From contig JBQTIA010000018.1 of assembly GCA_052388455.1 (NCBI GenBank), positions 1-52,429 of the forward strand: DNA of 52,429 bases. Direction: 5' to 3'. Of the stretch, positions 41,712 through 50,144 are shown one piece after another. The notes beneath the pieces are model-generated. The model made no database searches. It worked only from the letters and a program-made list of their open reading frames with translations, and was not told where the DNA came from. A program made the position numbers and the translations under genes. This DNA comes from CAZSNH01 sp052388455. Its GTDB lineage: Bacteria > Pseudomonadota > Alphaproteobacteria > Rhizobiales > Hyphomicrobiaceae. Every line of letters begins with the position of its first letter. Within the stretch, counting starts at the first letter, position 1.

Positions 41712-42206
41712 TCAGCGCTTGGAAAACTTCAGGTCGACACCCACGAAGCCCGGACCGCCGGTCGTGATCGACACCGACTGCTGGCCGTCGGCGGCCTCGA
41801 TGGACATCTTGCCTGTGATGGCACCAGCAAAATTGAGGCTGAGCTTGTCGCCATTCGACTTGCCCGACACGGCGCCCGACTGGTTGAACTCGCGCTCCTC
41901 CCAGGTGCCGGAGATCGAGCCGCCCGCATCGACCAGATTGGCCCGCATGTTGATGCGGATCGCCGCGTTGGCGCAGTCGATTGCAACGCCGAGCTGCGCG
42001 CCGCCGGATTTGGCGTTGTAATAGCCCTTGCACTTGATCCGCTCGCTCTTGCCGCTGTCGAGCCGGACCTGCCCGCCACCGGTCCACGCGCCGTCTAGGG
42101 CCGTGAACAAGCTCGCGCCGAACGCTGTCTGAGCCAGCGACGCGACGAGCGCCAGAACCAACGCAGACACCACCCCTGCCGACCTGGCACCTGTTCTCGA
42201 AGACAC
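41712..42206 (-). CDS. Exported protein of unknown function
   Basis: The 164-residue product has a signal peptide (residues 1-30, ending QTAFGA before SLFTAL). It has a probable small beta-barrel mature domain (LDGAWTGGGQVRLDSGKSER, CKGYYNAKSGGAQLGVAIDC, GSISGTWEEREFNQSGAVSG), with two Cys. It resembles lipocalin-like families of unknown function. The start is GTG at 42206, supported by a CGGAGGAAT nine bases upstream. It is divergent from the FecR-barrel gene. Confidence 0.7.
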   Translation of the reverse strand: MSSRTGARSAGVVSALVLALVASLAQTAFGASLFTALDGAWTGGGQVRLDSGKSERIKCKGYYNAKSGGAQLGVAIDCANAAIRINMRANLVDAGGSISGTWEEREFNQSGAVSGKSNGDKLSLNFAGAITGKMSIEAADGQQSVSITTGGPGFVGVDLKFSKR

Positions 42207-42557
42207 GTGAAATTCCTCCGACCAAGACCACCCGTTTCAAAACGGGGCAGGTCATAGCATGGATTGGCGCGCGGCGGCAGCAGGCTGCGAAATCAAAGCG
42301 CGGGGCCGGCGGTGGACGTTCGGTGGCGGCTGTCCACGGCCCGTCTGATGGGCGAGAAAAGGCCGGCAGGTGGGGACAAGCCGTGGCCGCCGTTCAAGAA
42401 TTGGGCAGCGACCGCGTTCACAAGGCGAGGCGGGAATGTCACTGCAACCGAGAATCACATAGCCTGACCTCGACGCGCAGGCTCAAATCTGCAACGTGAA
42501 AAGCGTGTGTTGAGTCGATTTATCGCAAGACCATCCCTGCCTTCGAGGGCTCAACAT
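42207..42557. other. Divergent intergenic region before the FecR-barrel gene
   Basis: About 350 bases. The FecR frame is open from a GTG at 42507, but a better start is at 42558. No strong hairpin, repeat or RNA gene is seen. It should hold the promoters of both divergent genes. Confidence 0.4.
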
Positions 42558-44201
42558 ATGCACCACCGTCGCCGGAAAACCGCCAATTTTTGCATAGGCT
42601 TGCTCGCTGCCTGCGTGACCGCAGCTCCGGCCCTCGCCGCCCCGGGAGACCCGATCGGCTCCGCGGTGCGCATCGTCAACTCCGTCACCGCCGAGATCGA
42701 TCAGGCCCAGCGGGCTCTGGCGCAGGGGGACGGCGTCAAGCAGAACGAGGTCATCGCCGCCGCTCAGGATGCGATCGGTGAATTGCGCCTCAACGACGAG
42801 ACCAAACTCGCGATCGGCCCGGGCGCCAGCCTGAAGCTCGACAAATTCGTCTATGACCCCGACAAGACGACGGGCTCCATCACGGTCGACCTGACCAAGG
42901 GCGCCTTCCGTTTCATCACCGGGCTCGCCAAGAAGAATTCGTACCTGATCCGCAGCCCGAGCGCGTCGATCTCTGTGCGCGGCACCATCTTCGACGTGTA
43001 CGTCGACGCGGCCGGCAACATCTGGATTTTGCTGCACGAAGGCATTCTGGATGTCAGCAACACCCGCGGCGAGAACCGCACCATCGACACGCCCTGCACC
43101 ATCCTGCGCGTCGGCATCGACGGGTCGATGTCGGTAATCACCACATGGAATCAGCAGCCGCTGGCTCGTGAGGTCGATTTCGAGACGGCGTTTCCGTTCG
43201 TGGTGCGCCCGCCGCAGGTCGACCCGGCCCCGCGCTTCACGCGCGTGGCCGTCGAGTCCGGCACCTGCTTCGCCGATCGCACGCCGCCCCCGACCGAGCA
43301 GCGGGCCGAGGCACCTCAATCCAGGCCGCAAGAGCCGGCGCGCGACACCCCGTCGCGTCCGCCCGTGACCGATTACGATCCAGGCCCTGCCAGCTCTGGT
43401 GGCGCCGGATCGGCCAGCGGCTATGGCGGCGGCTCCGGTGGCGCGGCAGCGGCCGCAGGGTATGGAGGAGCTTCCGGAGGTGTTGCCTCGGCAGCGACTC
43501 CGCCTTCTCAGAGCTGGTCGGGATTCTACATCGGAGCGACGGCCGCCGCAGCGTTCGCAACCGATGACGCGGATATGTCGTGTGACGATCCGACGGGGGC
43601 CTTCGACGGAACCCCGGATTGCGCCGCATCGTTCGCCTTCAACTATCTGCCATCGAATTTCGATCTCGACGACGTGGGGTTCCTCGGCGGGCTGCAGGCC
43701 GGTTTCAACATGAGGACCGGCAATCTGGTCTACGGCCTGGAGCTGGATTTCGCTGGCTCGACACTCAGCGGCAGCGACAGTGCGGCGACCGTGCTTCCCG
43801 TCGCCATCGACATCTACACGCGCGCCACGCAGGACATGCAATGGCTGTCGACGTTGCGCGGCCGCATCGGCTTCGTGAACGGCAATGTCCTCGTGTTCGC
43901 GAGCGGTGGACTGGCGGTGGGGCAGATCGACTATCACTTCTCGCTCGCGGCACCCGCCGTTGCAGGATTGGCCGATGAGCGCGAGACCAAGGTGAAGGTC
44001 GGATGGACGGCCGGCGCCGGCTTCGAATACGGCCTCGGAAACTGGTCGCTGAAAACCGAGTATCTCTACTACGACCTCGGTGATGAGACCGTGCGCGCCA
44101 ACTCGACGGTCGGCGGCGTTCCCAATCCAGCCGTGTTCGATCCCGAGTTCGAGACCGACGGGCACATCGCCCGCGTCGGCCTCAACTATCACTTCGACTG
44201 A
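42558..44201 (+). CDS. FecR-domain protein fused to a C-terminal outer-membrane beta-barrel
   Basis: The 547-residue product has a signal peptide (ending ALA at residue 27). An N-terminal FecR-type domain (about residues 75-175) contains KLAIGPGASLKLDKFVYDPD, KGAFRFITGLAKKNSYLIRS and SASISVRGTIFDVYV. A Pro/Gly-rich linker follows (about 275-311). The C-terminal 230 residues, from SGFYIGATAAAAF (about residue 320) to the terminal LNYHFD, look like an Omp25/OmpA-like eight-stranded barrel. The strands include GFLGGLQAGFNMRTGNLVYG and VKVGWTAGAGFEYGLGNWSL. The ATG at 42558 follows GAGGG by eight bases. The FecR half is paralogous to the next gene. I infer outer-membrane anchoring of a FecR sensor domain; no function is known for this fusion. 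Confidence 0.8.
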   Translation: MHHRRRKTANFCIGLLAACVTAAPALAAPGDPIGSAVRIVNSVTAEIDQAQRALAQGDGVKQNEVIAAAQDAIGELRLNDETKLAIGPGASLKLDKFVYDPDKTTGSITVDLTKGAFRFITGLAKKNSYLIRSPSASISVRGTIFDVYVDAAGNIWILLHEGILDVSNTRGENRTIDTPCTILRVGIDGSMSVITTWNQQPLAREVDFETAFPFVVRPPQVDPAPRFTRVAVESGTCFADRTPPPTEQRAEAPQSRPQEPARDTPSRPPVTDYDPGPASSGGAGSASGYGGGSGGAAAAAGYGGASGGVASAATPPSQSWSGFYIGATAAAAFATDDADMSCDDPTGAFDGTPDCAASFAFNYLPSNFDLDDVGFLGGLQAGFNMRTGNLVYGLELDFAGSTLSGSDSAATVLPVAIDIYTRATQDMQWLSTLRGRIGFVNGNVLVFASGGLAVGQIDYHFSLAAPAVAGLADERETKVKVGWTAGAGFEYGLGNWSLKTEYLYYDLGDETVRANSTVGGVPNPAVFDPEFETDGHIARVGLNYHFD

Positions 44202-44271
44202 GCATTATTGCCGCCGCACCGCTTACGGCGAAGCATCGTTCGCCTGCATCTCCGGCGATGATCGCGCGTGA

Positions 44272-44296
44272 GAACTCCCGCGGGTTGCGGGAGTTC
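44272..44296. terminator. 10-bp perfect hairpin between the two FecR genes
   Basis: GAACTCCCGC (44272-44281) and GCGGGAGTTC (44287-44296) are exact reverse complements around a five-base loop. They lie 70 bases after the first FecR gene. No T-run follows, so it may be an attenuator or a processing site. Confidence 0.6.
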
Positions 44297-44415
44297 GGTG
44301 GATTGGGCTACACTGCGTTTCCCGCTGTTCTGGCGTTTGGACCGGTACCTTGTCGTCCGGTCGTCTCTCCGTCGTCTCGGCAGCGCCATTCATATCAGCA
44401 GAGCGAGTGTCGGCC

Positions 44416-45429
44416 ATGCGGACCACGGCTCTTGTCGCACTCGTCATCCTGACGGCACTCGGGATGTCCACGCCCTCCCGCTCAGAAGAGAACATCGGGG
44501 CGGCCATCAAAGTCGTCAACGAGGTCACCGCCGAGTTGGAGCGCGAGCGGCGCAACCTGGCGACCAACGACGGCGTCCGGCAGAACGAGCGGATCGCAGT
44601 TGGCGACGACGGGCTGGGCGAGATCGTTCTCGCCGACGAAACCAAGCTGGCGCTCGGCCCCGGCGCCAAGCTGACCCTCGACAAGTTCGTCTACGATCCG
44701 GACAAGACCGGCGGCGCCATCGTGCTCAACATGGCGCGCGGCGCCTTCCGCTTCGTCACCGGTCTCGCCCGCAAGCCGGCCTACGTCATCCGCACGCCGA
44801 GCGCCTCGATCACGGTGCGCGGGACAGTGTTCGACGTGTTCGTAGAGCAGAGCGGCGCCATCTGGATGCTGCTGCACGAGGGCGAGGTGCAGGTCTGCAA
44901 CGATCGCGGCCAGTGTCAGGTGCTGGACGACCCCTGCCGCATCGTGCGCGTCGACGGCGGCGGCGTGGTCGGAGATCCCGGCAACTGGGATGGCCTGCAC
45001 CGCGACGAGGACGTCGATTTCGAAACGGCCTTTCCCTTCGTCGCCAGCCCGCCGAGCATCGATCCCGATGCTCGCTTCGAGCAGGCAGCGATCGAGAGTG
45101 GCAGCTGCGACGGCAGCGACGAGCCCCGTCCGCCGCGGACACGGCGTGCCGAGCCTGACGAGCCGCGTAAGAAGGTGAAGAAGGCCGAGCCGAAGTACGA
45201 GCCGCCACCGAAGAAAACCAAGAAGGCGGAGCCGAAATACGAAGCTCCCAGGAAGACCAAGGTCGTACGCGTCGATCCGCCGAAGAAAAAATACAAAGAG
45301 CCCTATAAGAAAAAAAATGACGATGGAGCCAAGGCTGCCAAGGCCATCGGCCTCGCCATCGGCATCGGTCTGGCGATCGGTGCCAGCAAGGGTGGCGGCG
45401 GCAAGAAGGGCGGTTACGGCGGCTATTGA
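44416..45429 (+). CDS. FecR-domain protein with Lys/Pro repeats and glycine-zipper tail
   Basis: The 337-residue product is a paralog of the FecR half of the preceding gene. It has a signal peptide (MRTTALVALVILTALGMSTP), ETKLALGPGAKLTLDKFVYD, RGAFRFVTGLARKPAYVIRT, SASITVRGTVFDVFV and the shared VDFETAFPFVASPPSIDPDA. Instead of a barrel it carries a basic region of about 70 residues with two KKAEPKYE repeats, then a short glycine-zipper-like hydrophobic segment (AKAIGLAIGIGLAIGASKGG) and a Gly/Lys tail ending GGYGGY. The start at ATG 44416 gives the signal peptide. The tail may insert in or bind to a membrane or peptidoglycan. It is convergent with the cyclase gene, 41 bases apart. Confidence 0.8.
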   Translation: MRTTALVALVILTALGMSTPSRSEENIGAAIKVVNEVTAELERERRNLATNDGVRQNERIAVGDDGLGEIVLADETKLALGPGAKLTLDKFVYDPDKTGGAIVLNMARGAFRFVTGLARKPAYVIRTPSASITVRGTVFDVFVEQSGAIWMLLHEGEVQVCNDRGQCQVLDDPCRIVRVDGGGVVGDPGNWDGLHRDEDVDFETAFPFVASPPSIDPDARFEQAAIESGSCDGSDEPRPPRTRRAEPDEPRKKVKKAEPKYEPPPKKTKKAEPKYEAPRKTKVVRVDPPKKKYKEPYKKKNDDGAKAAKAIGLAIGIGLAIGASKGGGGKKGGYGGY

Positions 45430-45470
45430 GCGGGCTGCGGGCCGATCTTCGGGCCGTCACTCTGTTGCGC

Positions 45471-47630
45471 TCAGGATCTGACCCTCTTTTCGAGTGCGGC
45501 GCAGAGCCCGTCGAAGCGGGGATTGCCGAGCGCGCGCACGCCCTCGATCAGCGTCGCCGCCTTGGCCGTGTCCTTGGCCGCGACGGCCGGCGCGAGTGCG
45601 GCGAACGTTGTGCTGAGCTTTTCGAAGCCGGGCTCGCGGGCCGCGCTTTCGTCCCCGATCAGGGCAAACAGGGTTTCGAGCCGGTCCTTGCCGCGTGGTG
45701 CGACGCGGTCGATCTCGATCATGGCCAGTTCGCCGAGGCTGGCCGCCGTCCGCTCACCCATGATGATCGGCATGCCGTAGGTCTTGGTCGATTCCTCGAG
45801 CCGCGCGGCGATGTTCACCACGTCGCCGAGAATCGAATAGTTTTTCTTCTGCGACGAGCCGACGTTGCCGACCACGCACTCGCCGGTGTTGAGGCCGATG
45901 CCGAGCTTCGCTTCGGCCGGCTTGGCCCCGCGCTGGATCGCATCCGCCGCGATCACCTCGTTGATGCCCTTCAGCGCGGCCTGCATTCGGAGCGCGGCGT
46001 GGGCGGCGCGCGTCGCGTGATCGGGTACGTCGAGCGGCGCATTCCAGAAGGCCATCACGGCGTCGCCCATGTATTTGTCGACCGTCCCGCCCTCCTCGTA
46101 GATGATGTCGGTCAGCGGCGAGAACAGCTTGATCACGAAGTCGATCAGCTCCTCCGGCGTCATGCCCTCCGAGATGCGCGAGAAGCCGCGAACGTCGGCG
46201 AACAGCACGGTGATCTCGCGCGATTCCCCGCCGAGGCGGAGCTTCTCCGGATCCTGCACGATGCCGTCGACGATCGCCGCCGGAATGTAATGGCCGAACG
46301 CCGAGCGGACCCGCGCCCGCTCCGTCTCGGTGCCGATGTAGGTGACGAGCGAGGTCGAGAGATAGAGCCCGACCAGCGCAATCGAAGGATAGACGGGATC
46401 GAACAGCAGCCCGCCGCCGGCGTAGGCGAGCCACGACAGCCAGCCGACGGCGACGATCGATGCGAGCCCGATGAGAGCGGCGCGTACCGGGCCCGCCCGG
46501 CGGATCAGCCACACCAGCACGAGGCCCGAGCCGACGAGGAACATCAGCTCCGCGCCGGTCGCATAGGCCGGCCGCGACAGGTGCTCCCCGGCCAGCATCT
46601 GCTCCACCGCCTGGGCATGGATTTCTACCCCCGGCACGGCGGCGTCGAGCGGCGTCGCGCGCAGGTCGAGCAGGCCGGCGGCGCTGGCGCCGACGAACAC
46701 GTGCCGGCCGCCGACTTCGGCGGGATCGAAGCTGCCGTCGAGGACGCGGTGGGCCGGCAGATAGCGGCGGGGATCGGAACGGGTGAACTTCAGCCAGAGC
46801 TGACCGGACGAATCGGTTGGCAGCACGGTGTCTCCGGTGCGGATGAGTTCGATGCCGGTCTCCTGGCCGAACGCCGAGACGCCGCTGCCGCCCGACGCCT
46901 TCACCATCACGGTCGAGGCCCCGGCGCCGACGCGCAGTGCTTCCAGGCTGAGCGAGGAGTAGAGGGCGCCGCCAATCGAAAACACCAGCGGGACGCGGCG
47001 CACGATCTGGTCGCGCTCCGGCAGCCAGTTGACCACGCCGAGGCCGGCCGCCCGCTCGGCGAGGATCGGCAGGCTGGCGACCGCGCCGGGAAAGTCCGGT
47101 GCGAACAGGGCCGGGTTGTCGCCGGCGAAGGCGAAGCTCGCCGAAGATTTCGGCGGCCGAGCGTCCGCGTTCTTCTCGGCGGCGAACCCGAGCACGACCG
47201 GTGCGGCCGCGATGCTCTGCGCCAGCCGCGTGTCGTTCGAGGGCAGGGCGCTGGCCTGCTCTGCCAGCCGCGCCAGCTCCGGCGAGGTGGCGAACTCGCG
47301 CGCGAAGGCTTCCGGCGACAGGCGGTCCGGCTCTGCCAGAATGAGGTCCAGCGCGATGACTTTGGCGCCGGCCGACTTCAGTTTGTCGACCAGCTCGGCG
47401 AGCCGCGTGCGCGGCCAGGGCCACTGGCCGATGCGTTCCAGAGACGCCTCGTCGATGTCGACGATGCGCACCGGATAGGCCGGATCCGGCACGCGCGGCG
47501 CGAGGTCGATGTAATGGTCGAAGATCGACATCCTGAGCCGGGCGACCGGCGCGGGATCGGCGATGCGCAGCACCACCGCCAGCACCAGCAGAGCTGCGGT
47601 GAGCAGGGACTGTAGTCTCGACAAGCGCAA
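45471..47630 (-). CDS. CHASE2-domain adenylate/guanylate cyclase (class III)
   Basis: The 719-residue membrane protein has an N-terminal helix (LQSLLTAALLVLAVVLRI), a periplasmic CHASE2 sensor (from about residue 35 to 355, VRIVDIDEASLERIGQWPWP, GVVNWLPERDQIVRRVPLVF, HVFVGASAAGLLD) and a three-helix membrane segment (about 360-450). The C-terminal class III cyclase domain contains ITVLFADVRGFSRISEGMTP (metal Asp about 479), VDKYMGDAVMAFWNAP (metal Asp about 523) and NYSILGDVVNIAARLEES. It should make cAMP; guanylate activity is not excluded. The start is uncertain: I prefer the TTG at 47630, eight bases after AGAGG and at the point where family homology begins. The longer frame runs into an inverted repeat. 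Confidence 0.88.
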   Translation of the reverse strand: MRLSRLQSLLTAALLVLAVVLRIADPAPVARLRMSIFDHYIDLAPRVPDPAYPVRIVDIDEASLERIGQWPWPRTRLAELVDKLKSAGAKVIALDLILAEPDRLSPEAFAREFATSPELARLAEQASALPSNDTRLAQSIAAAPVVLGFAAEKNADARPPKSSASFAFAGDNPALFAPDFPGAVASLPILAERAAGLGVVNWLPERDQIVRRVPLVFSIGGALYSSLSLEALRVGAGASTVMVKASGGSGVSAFGQETGIELIRTGDTVLPTDSSGQLWLKFTRSDPRRYLPAHRVLDGSFDPAEVGGRHVFVGASAAGLLDLRATPLDAAVPGVEIHAQAVEQMLAGEHLSRPAYATGAELMFLVGSGLVLVWLIRRAGPVRAALIGLASIVAVGWLSWLAYAGGGLLFDPVYPSIALVGLYLSTSLVTYIGTETERARVRSAFGHYIPAAIVDGIVQDPEKLRLGGESREITVLFADVRGFSRISEGMTPEELIDFVIKLFSPLTDIIYEEGGTVDKYMGDAVMAFWNAPLDVPDHATRAAHAALRMQAALKGINEVIAADAIQRGAKPAEAKLGIGLNTGECVVGNVGSSQKKNYSILGDVVNIAARLEESTKTYGMPIIMGERTAASLGELAMIEIDRVAPRGKDRLETLFALIGDESAAREPGFEKLSTTFAALAPAVAAKDTAKAATLIEGVRALGNPRFDGLCAALEKRVRS

Positions 47631-47833
47631 GGCAGCGACCTCTGGCCGGCTTATGTGCAGCACAGACGCCGATCGTAGCCCTTTCGCCCGGGCTTTTGCC
47701 AGCACCAGAGCGCCAATGGCTAAGCCCATGAGGACGATTGAACGCCACCGTTCGCCTTTCGTGTTGAGTACCGACAAACGCCCTCGGCGCGGCGCGGTGG
47801 GGGTGATGCGCGCGTTTCTCCGCACCCCCTCCA

Positions 47834-47913
47834 GGAATTTCATCGAGCTTGAGCATCGCGCTGGTGTCAGGGGCTGGGTCCGGCATGCGCGATGCTTAAG
47901 CTCGTGAAATTCC
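47834..47913. repeat. 80-bp element with 27/28-bp near-perfect inverted repeats
   Basis: The left arm (47834-47861) starts GGAATTTCATCGAGCTTGAG and the right arm (47887-47913) is its reverse complement, save one deletion and one substitution. Both arms end in ATCGCGC. A 25-base centre (CTGGGTCC-containing) separates them. This has the form of a MITE or a large REP hairpin. Confidence 0.75.
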
Positions 47914-47916
47914 GAT

Positions 47917-47963
47917 CCTCCCCCGTCCATGCGAAGCATGGCTCCGCCATGACGAGGGGGAGG
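47917..47963. repeat. Second inverted repeat, CCTCCCCC / GGGGGAGG
   Basis: CCTCCCCCGTC (47917-47927) pairs with GACGAGGGGGAGG (47951-47963), with a two-base bulge. The loop holds three CATG-type short repeats (CATGCGAAGCATGGCTCCGC). It adjoins the preceding element, so the two may form one composite unit. Confidence 0.6.
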
Positions 47964-48167
47964 CGGAAACACTGCCGAGCCTGGAACGCGGGTCGCGAAC
48001 AGGGCTGTCAGGCAAGGTCTGTTCCAGGCGAGCGCCGCAGAGCGATGTGTGTCTCTCCAGACACCGTGCCGGTCGAACAGGGAGTCGCGGCGGGTGCCAA
48101 CCGTGAGCGAGGTGGGTTATAGGAACCCTCGAACCTGCAACCGATTCAGCCGAGGACTGCCGGCCCC

Positions 48168-48917
48168 ATGGAACACGTCCTGCCCCTTCTCTCCGATCCT
48201 GCGGCCTGGGCGGCGCTCCTGACCCTGATCGCCATGGAAGTCGTGCTCGGCATCGACAACCTGATTTTCATCTCGGTGATCACCAACAAGCTGCCGGAGC
48301 ATCAGCGTGCCACGGCGCGGCGACTCGGCATCGGCGGCGCGGTGGTGCTGCGGCTCGGAATGCTGAGTCTCCTGACGGTGATCCTGGCTCTGACGCAGCC
48401 GGTGTTCTCGGCCATCGGGCACGAATTCACCTGGCGCGATCTGATCCTCATCGGTGGCGGCCTCTTCCTGGTCTGGAAGGCGACCAAGGAAATTCACGAG
48501 AAGGTCGATCCCGATCCGGCACCGACCATTTTCAACCGCCGGGTGCCTGAAATGACGCTCAGTGCAGCGATCGGCCAGATCCTGCTGCTCGATCTCGTGT
48601 TCTCGACCGACAGCCTGCTGACCGCGGTCGGCATGACCGAGCACATTCCGATCATGGTCGTGGCCATCGTCGTCTCGGTCATCGTGATGCTGATCGCCGC
48701 CGGACCTCTGGCCAGCTTCATCAGCGCCAATCCGACCGTGCTGATGCTGGCGCTCGGCTTCCTGCTGATGATCGGCATGGTGCTGATCGCCGACGGTTTC
48801 GGCCTGCACGTGCCGCGCGGCTACATCTACGCGGCCATGGGCTTCTCTGCGCTCATCGAGCTGCTCAACATCTTCGCCAAGCGGGCCAAGCAAAGGAAGG
48901 CGTCGGGAACGGCCTGA
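48168..48917 (+). CDS. TerC family integral membrane protein
   Basis: TerC proteins are polytopic membrane proteins linked to tellurite resistance and, in several bacteria, to manganese export. The 249-residue product has about seven hydrophobic segments. The conserved motifs are LTLIAMEVVLGIDNLIFISV (with the paired acidic residues E and D) and the repeat-related QILLLDLVFSTDSLLTAVGM, both near the membrane. The last helices contain GFSALIELLNIFAKRAKQRK. The ATG at 48168 is the start. I saw no convincing yybP-ykoY riboswitch upstream. It is divergent from the cyclase gene. Confidence 0.9.
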   Translation: MEHVLPLLSDPAAWAALLTLIAMEVVLGIDNLIFISVITNKLPEHQRATARRLGIGGAVVLRLGMLSLLTVILALTQPVFSAIGHEFTWRDLILIGGGLFLVWKATKEIHEKVDPDPAPTIFNRRVPEMTLSAAIGQILLLDLVFSTDSLLTAVGMTEHIPIMVVAIVVSVIVMLIAAGPLASFISANPTVLMLALGFLLMIGMVLIADGFGLHVPRGYIYAAMGFSALIELLNIFAKRAKQRKASGTA

Positions 48918-49041
48918 ACTGCTGCCCCGCTCCGAGGTTCCGGCGAATTTTAGCACCATCCCGGTGTCCGAGGGTGTAGCCTTGCACGCTCTGACGACCG
49001 GTTTCGGCTGCCGGCCACACGGCGTCCGCAGAGGACGTCCC

Positions 49042-49060
49042 GCCGGCCGGGAAGGCCGGC
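49042..49060. other. 7-bp GC hairpin before lpxD
   Basis: GCCGGCC (49042-49048) and GGCCGGC (49054-49060) form a perfect stem with a GGGAA loop. It is immediately before the lpxD ribosome-binding site (AAAAAAGGATCACG). It could be the terC terminator or influence lpxD translation; there is no T-run. Confidence 0.4.
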
Positions 49061-49079
49061 CAATCAAAAAAGGATCACG

Positions 49080-50123
49080 ATGCAACATCCGGGCTTCTTC
49101 GAAAGGGCTGGGCCCTTTCCGCTCAGCGTCGTGGCCGAGACGATCGGCGCTGAACTGGCACCGGGTGCCGATCCACGGCGGCCGATCAGCGACGTGAAGA
49201 CGCTCATTGAAGCCGGCCCCGAGCATCTTTCCTTCGCCGACGGCCGCAAATACATCGCTCAGCTCGCGGCCTCACAGGCCGGCGCGTGCCTGATGCCGGC
49301 CGCCATGGTCGCCGACGCACCGCCGTCGACGGCGGCGGTCATCTGTCCGAAGCCTTACCCCGTGTTCGTCAAGGCCATGCTGCTGTTCTACCCGGGTGCG
49401 CTGCGCTCGCTCTCGGCGGGACGTCCGGCCGGCACGCGCGGCGGCGACATGATCGCCCCTTCCGCGGAGATCGACGAATCCGCGACGATCGAGCCGGGTG
49501 CCATCGTCGGCGATATGGCGAAGATCGGCGCCGGCACACTGATATCCGCTGCAGCCGTGGTCGGCGCGCGCTGTGTCATCGGTCGCGACAGCTACCTCGG
49601 GCCGGGCACCACAGTGATGCACAGTCTGATCGGCGATCGCGTCATTCTGCATGCCGGCGTGCGGGTCGGGCAGGATGGGTTCGGGTATGCGATGAGTGCG
49701 AAGGGCCACCTCAAGGTGCCGCAGATCGGGCGCGTGCTCATTCATGACGACGTCGAGATCGGGGCTAATACCACGGTCGATCGCGGTGCATTGAACGACA
49801 CCATCATCGGGGCGGGAACCAAGATCGACAACCTGGTGCAGATCGCCCACAACGTGGTGATCGGCAAGCATTGCGTCCTGGTCTCGCAGTCCGGGATGGC
49901 GGGATCGTCCACGCTCGGCGACTTCGTCGTCATCGGCGGATGCACGGCCATCAAGGATCACGTCAAGATCGGCTCGGGCGCGCAGATCGCCGGCAAGTCC
50001 GGTGTCACCGACGACGTACCGGCTGGTGCCATCTACGGCGGATGGCCGGCACGGCCGTTCAAGGAGTGGGCGCGCGAGGTGGCCGCCGTGAAGCGGCTCG
50101 GGTCACGGCCGGGCAAAGAGTAG
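49080..50123 (+). CDS. lpxD: UDP-3-O-(3-hydroxyacyl)glucosamine N-acyltransferase LpxD
   Basis: LpxD adds the second acyl chain to the lipid A precursor. The 347-residue protein has an N-terminal uridine-binding domain (PLSVVAETIGAELAPGADPR, EHLSFADGRKYIAQLAASQA). A long left-handed beta-helix of hexapeptide repeats follows (IGRDSYLGPGTTVMHSLIGD, GVRVGQDGFGYAM). The catalytic His motif is LVQIAHNVVIGKHCVLVSQS, and GKSGVTDDVPAGAIYGGWPA is near the C-terminus. The length is typical. The start at ATG 49080 is supported by AAGGA seven bases upstream. It stands alone, without the usual bamA-fabZ-lpxA neighbours. Confidence 0.96.
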   Translation: MQHPGFFERAGPFPLSVVAETIGAELAPGADPRRPISDVKTLIEAGPEHLSFADGRKYIAQLAASQAGACLMPAAMVADAPPSTAAVICPKPYPVFVKAMLLFYPGALRSLSAGRPAGTRGGDMIAPSAEIDESATIEPGAIVGDMAKIGAGTLISAAAVVGARCVIGRDSYLGPGTTVMHSLIGDRVILHAGVRVGQDGFGYAMSAKGHLKVPQIGRVLIHDDVEIGANTTVDRGALNDTIIGAGTKIDNLVQIAHNVVIGKHCVLVSQSGMAGSSTLGDFVVIGGCTAIKDHVKIGSGAQIAGKSGVTDDVPAGAIYGGWPARPFKEWAREVAAVKRLGSRPGKE

Positions 50124-50144
50124 CTGCATCGACGCCGGTGGCCG

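Larger units (their letters stand above)
47631..48167. other. Repeat-bearing intergenic region between cyclase and terC
   Basis: About 540 bases without a supported gene. It contains two inverted repeats (47834-47913 and 47917-47963) and must hold the promoters of the divergent cyclase and terC genes. The minus frame is open through the first part, but the residues encoded there are unlike the family. Confidence 0.5.

Noticed and set aside
45426..47615. Long plus-strand open frame antisense to the CHASE2-cyclase
   Set aside because: Its translation is Arg/Asp/Gly-rich without domains and mirrors the codon bias of the cyclase gene. It is a typical shadow frame in high-GC DNA.
47631..47972. 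N-terminal extension of the cyclase to 47972 or to the ATG at 47729
   Set aside because: The extension crosses a large inverted repeat and its residues are unlike CHASE2-cyclases, whose homology begins at about 47630. The start remains unproven.
48000..48167. Possible yybP-ykoY (manganese) riboswitch before terC
   Set aside because: The family often has one, but I could not find the conserved paired GGGGAGTAG-like core and its partner. The GGGAGTCG near 48080 is not enough.
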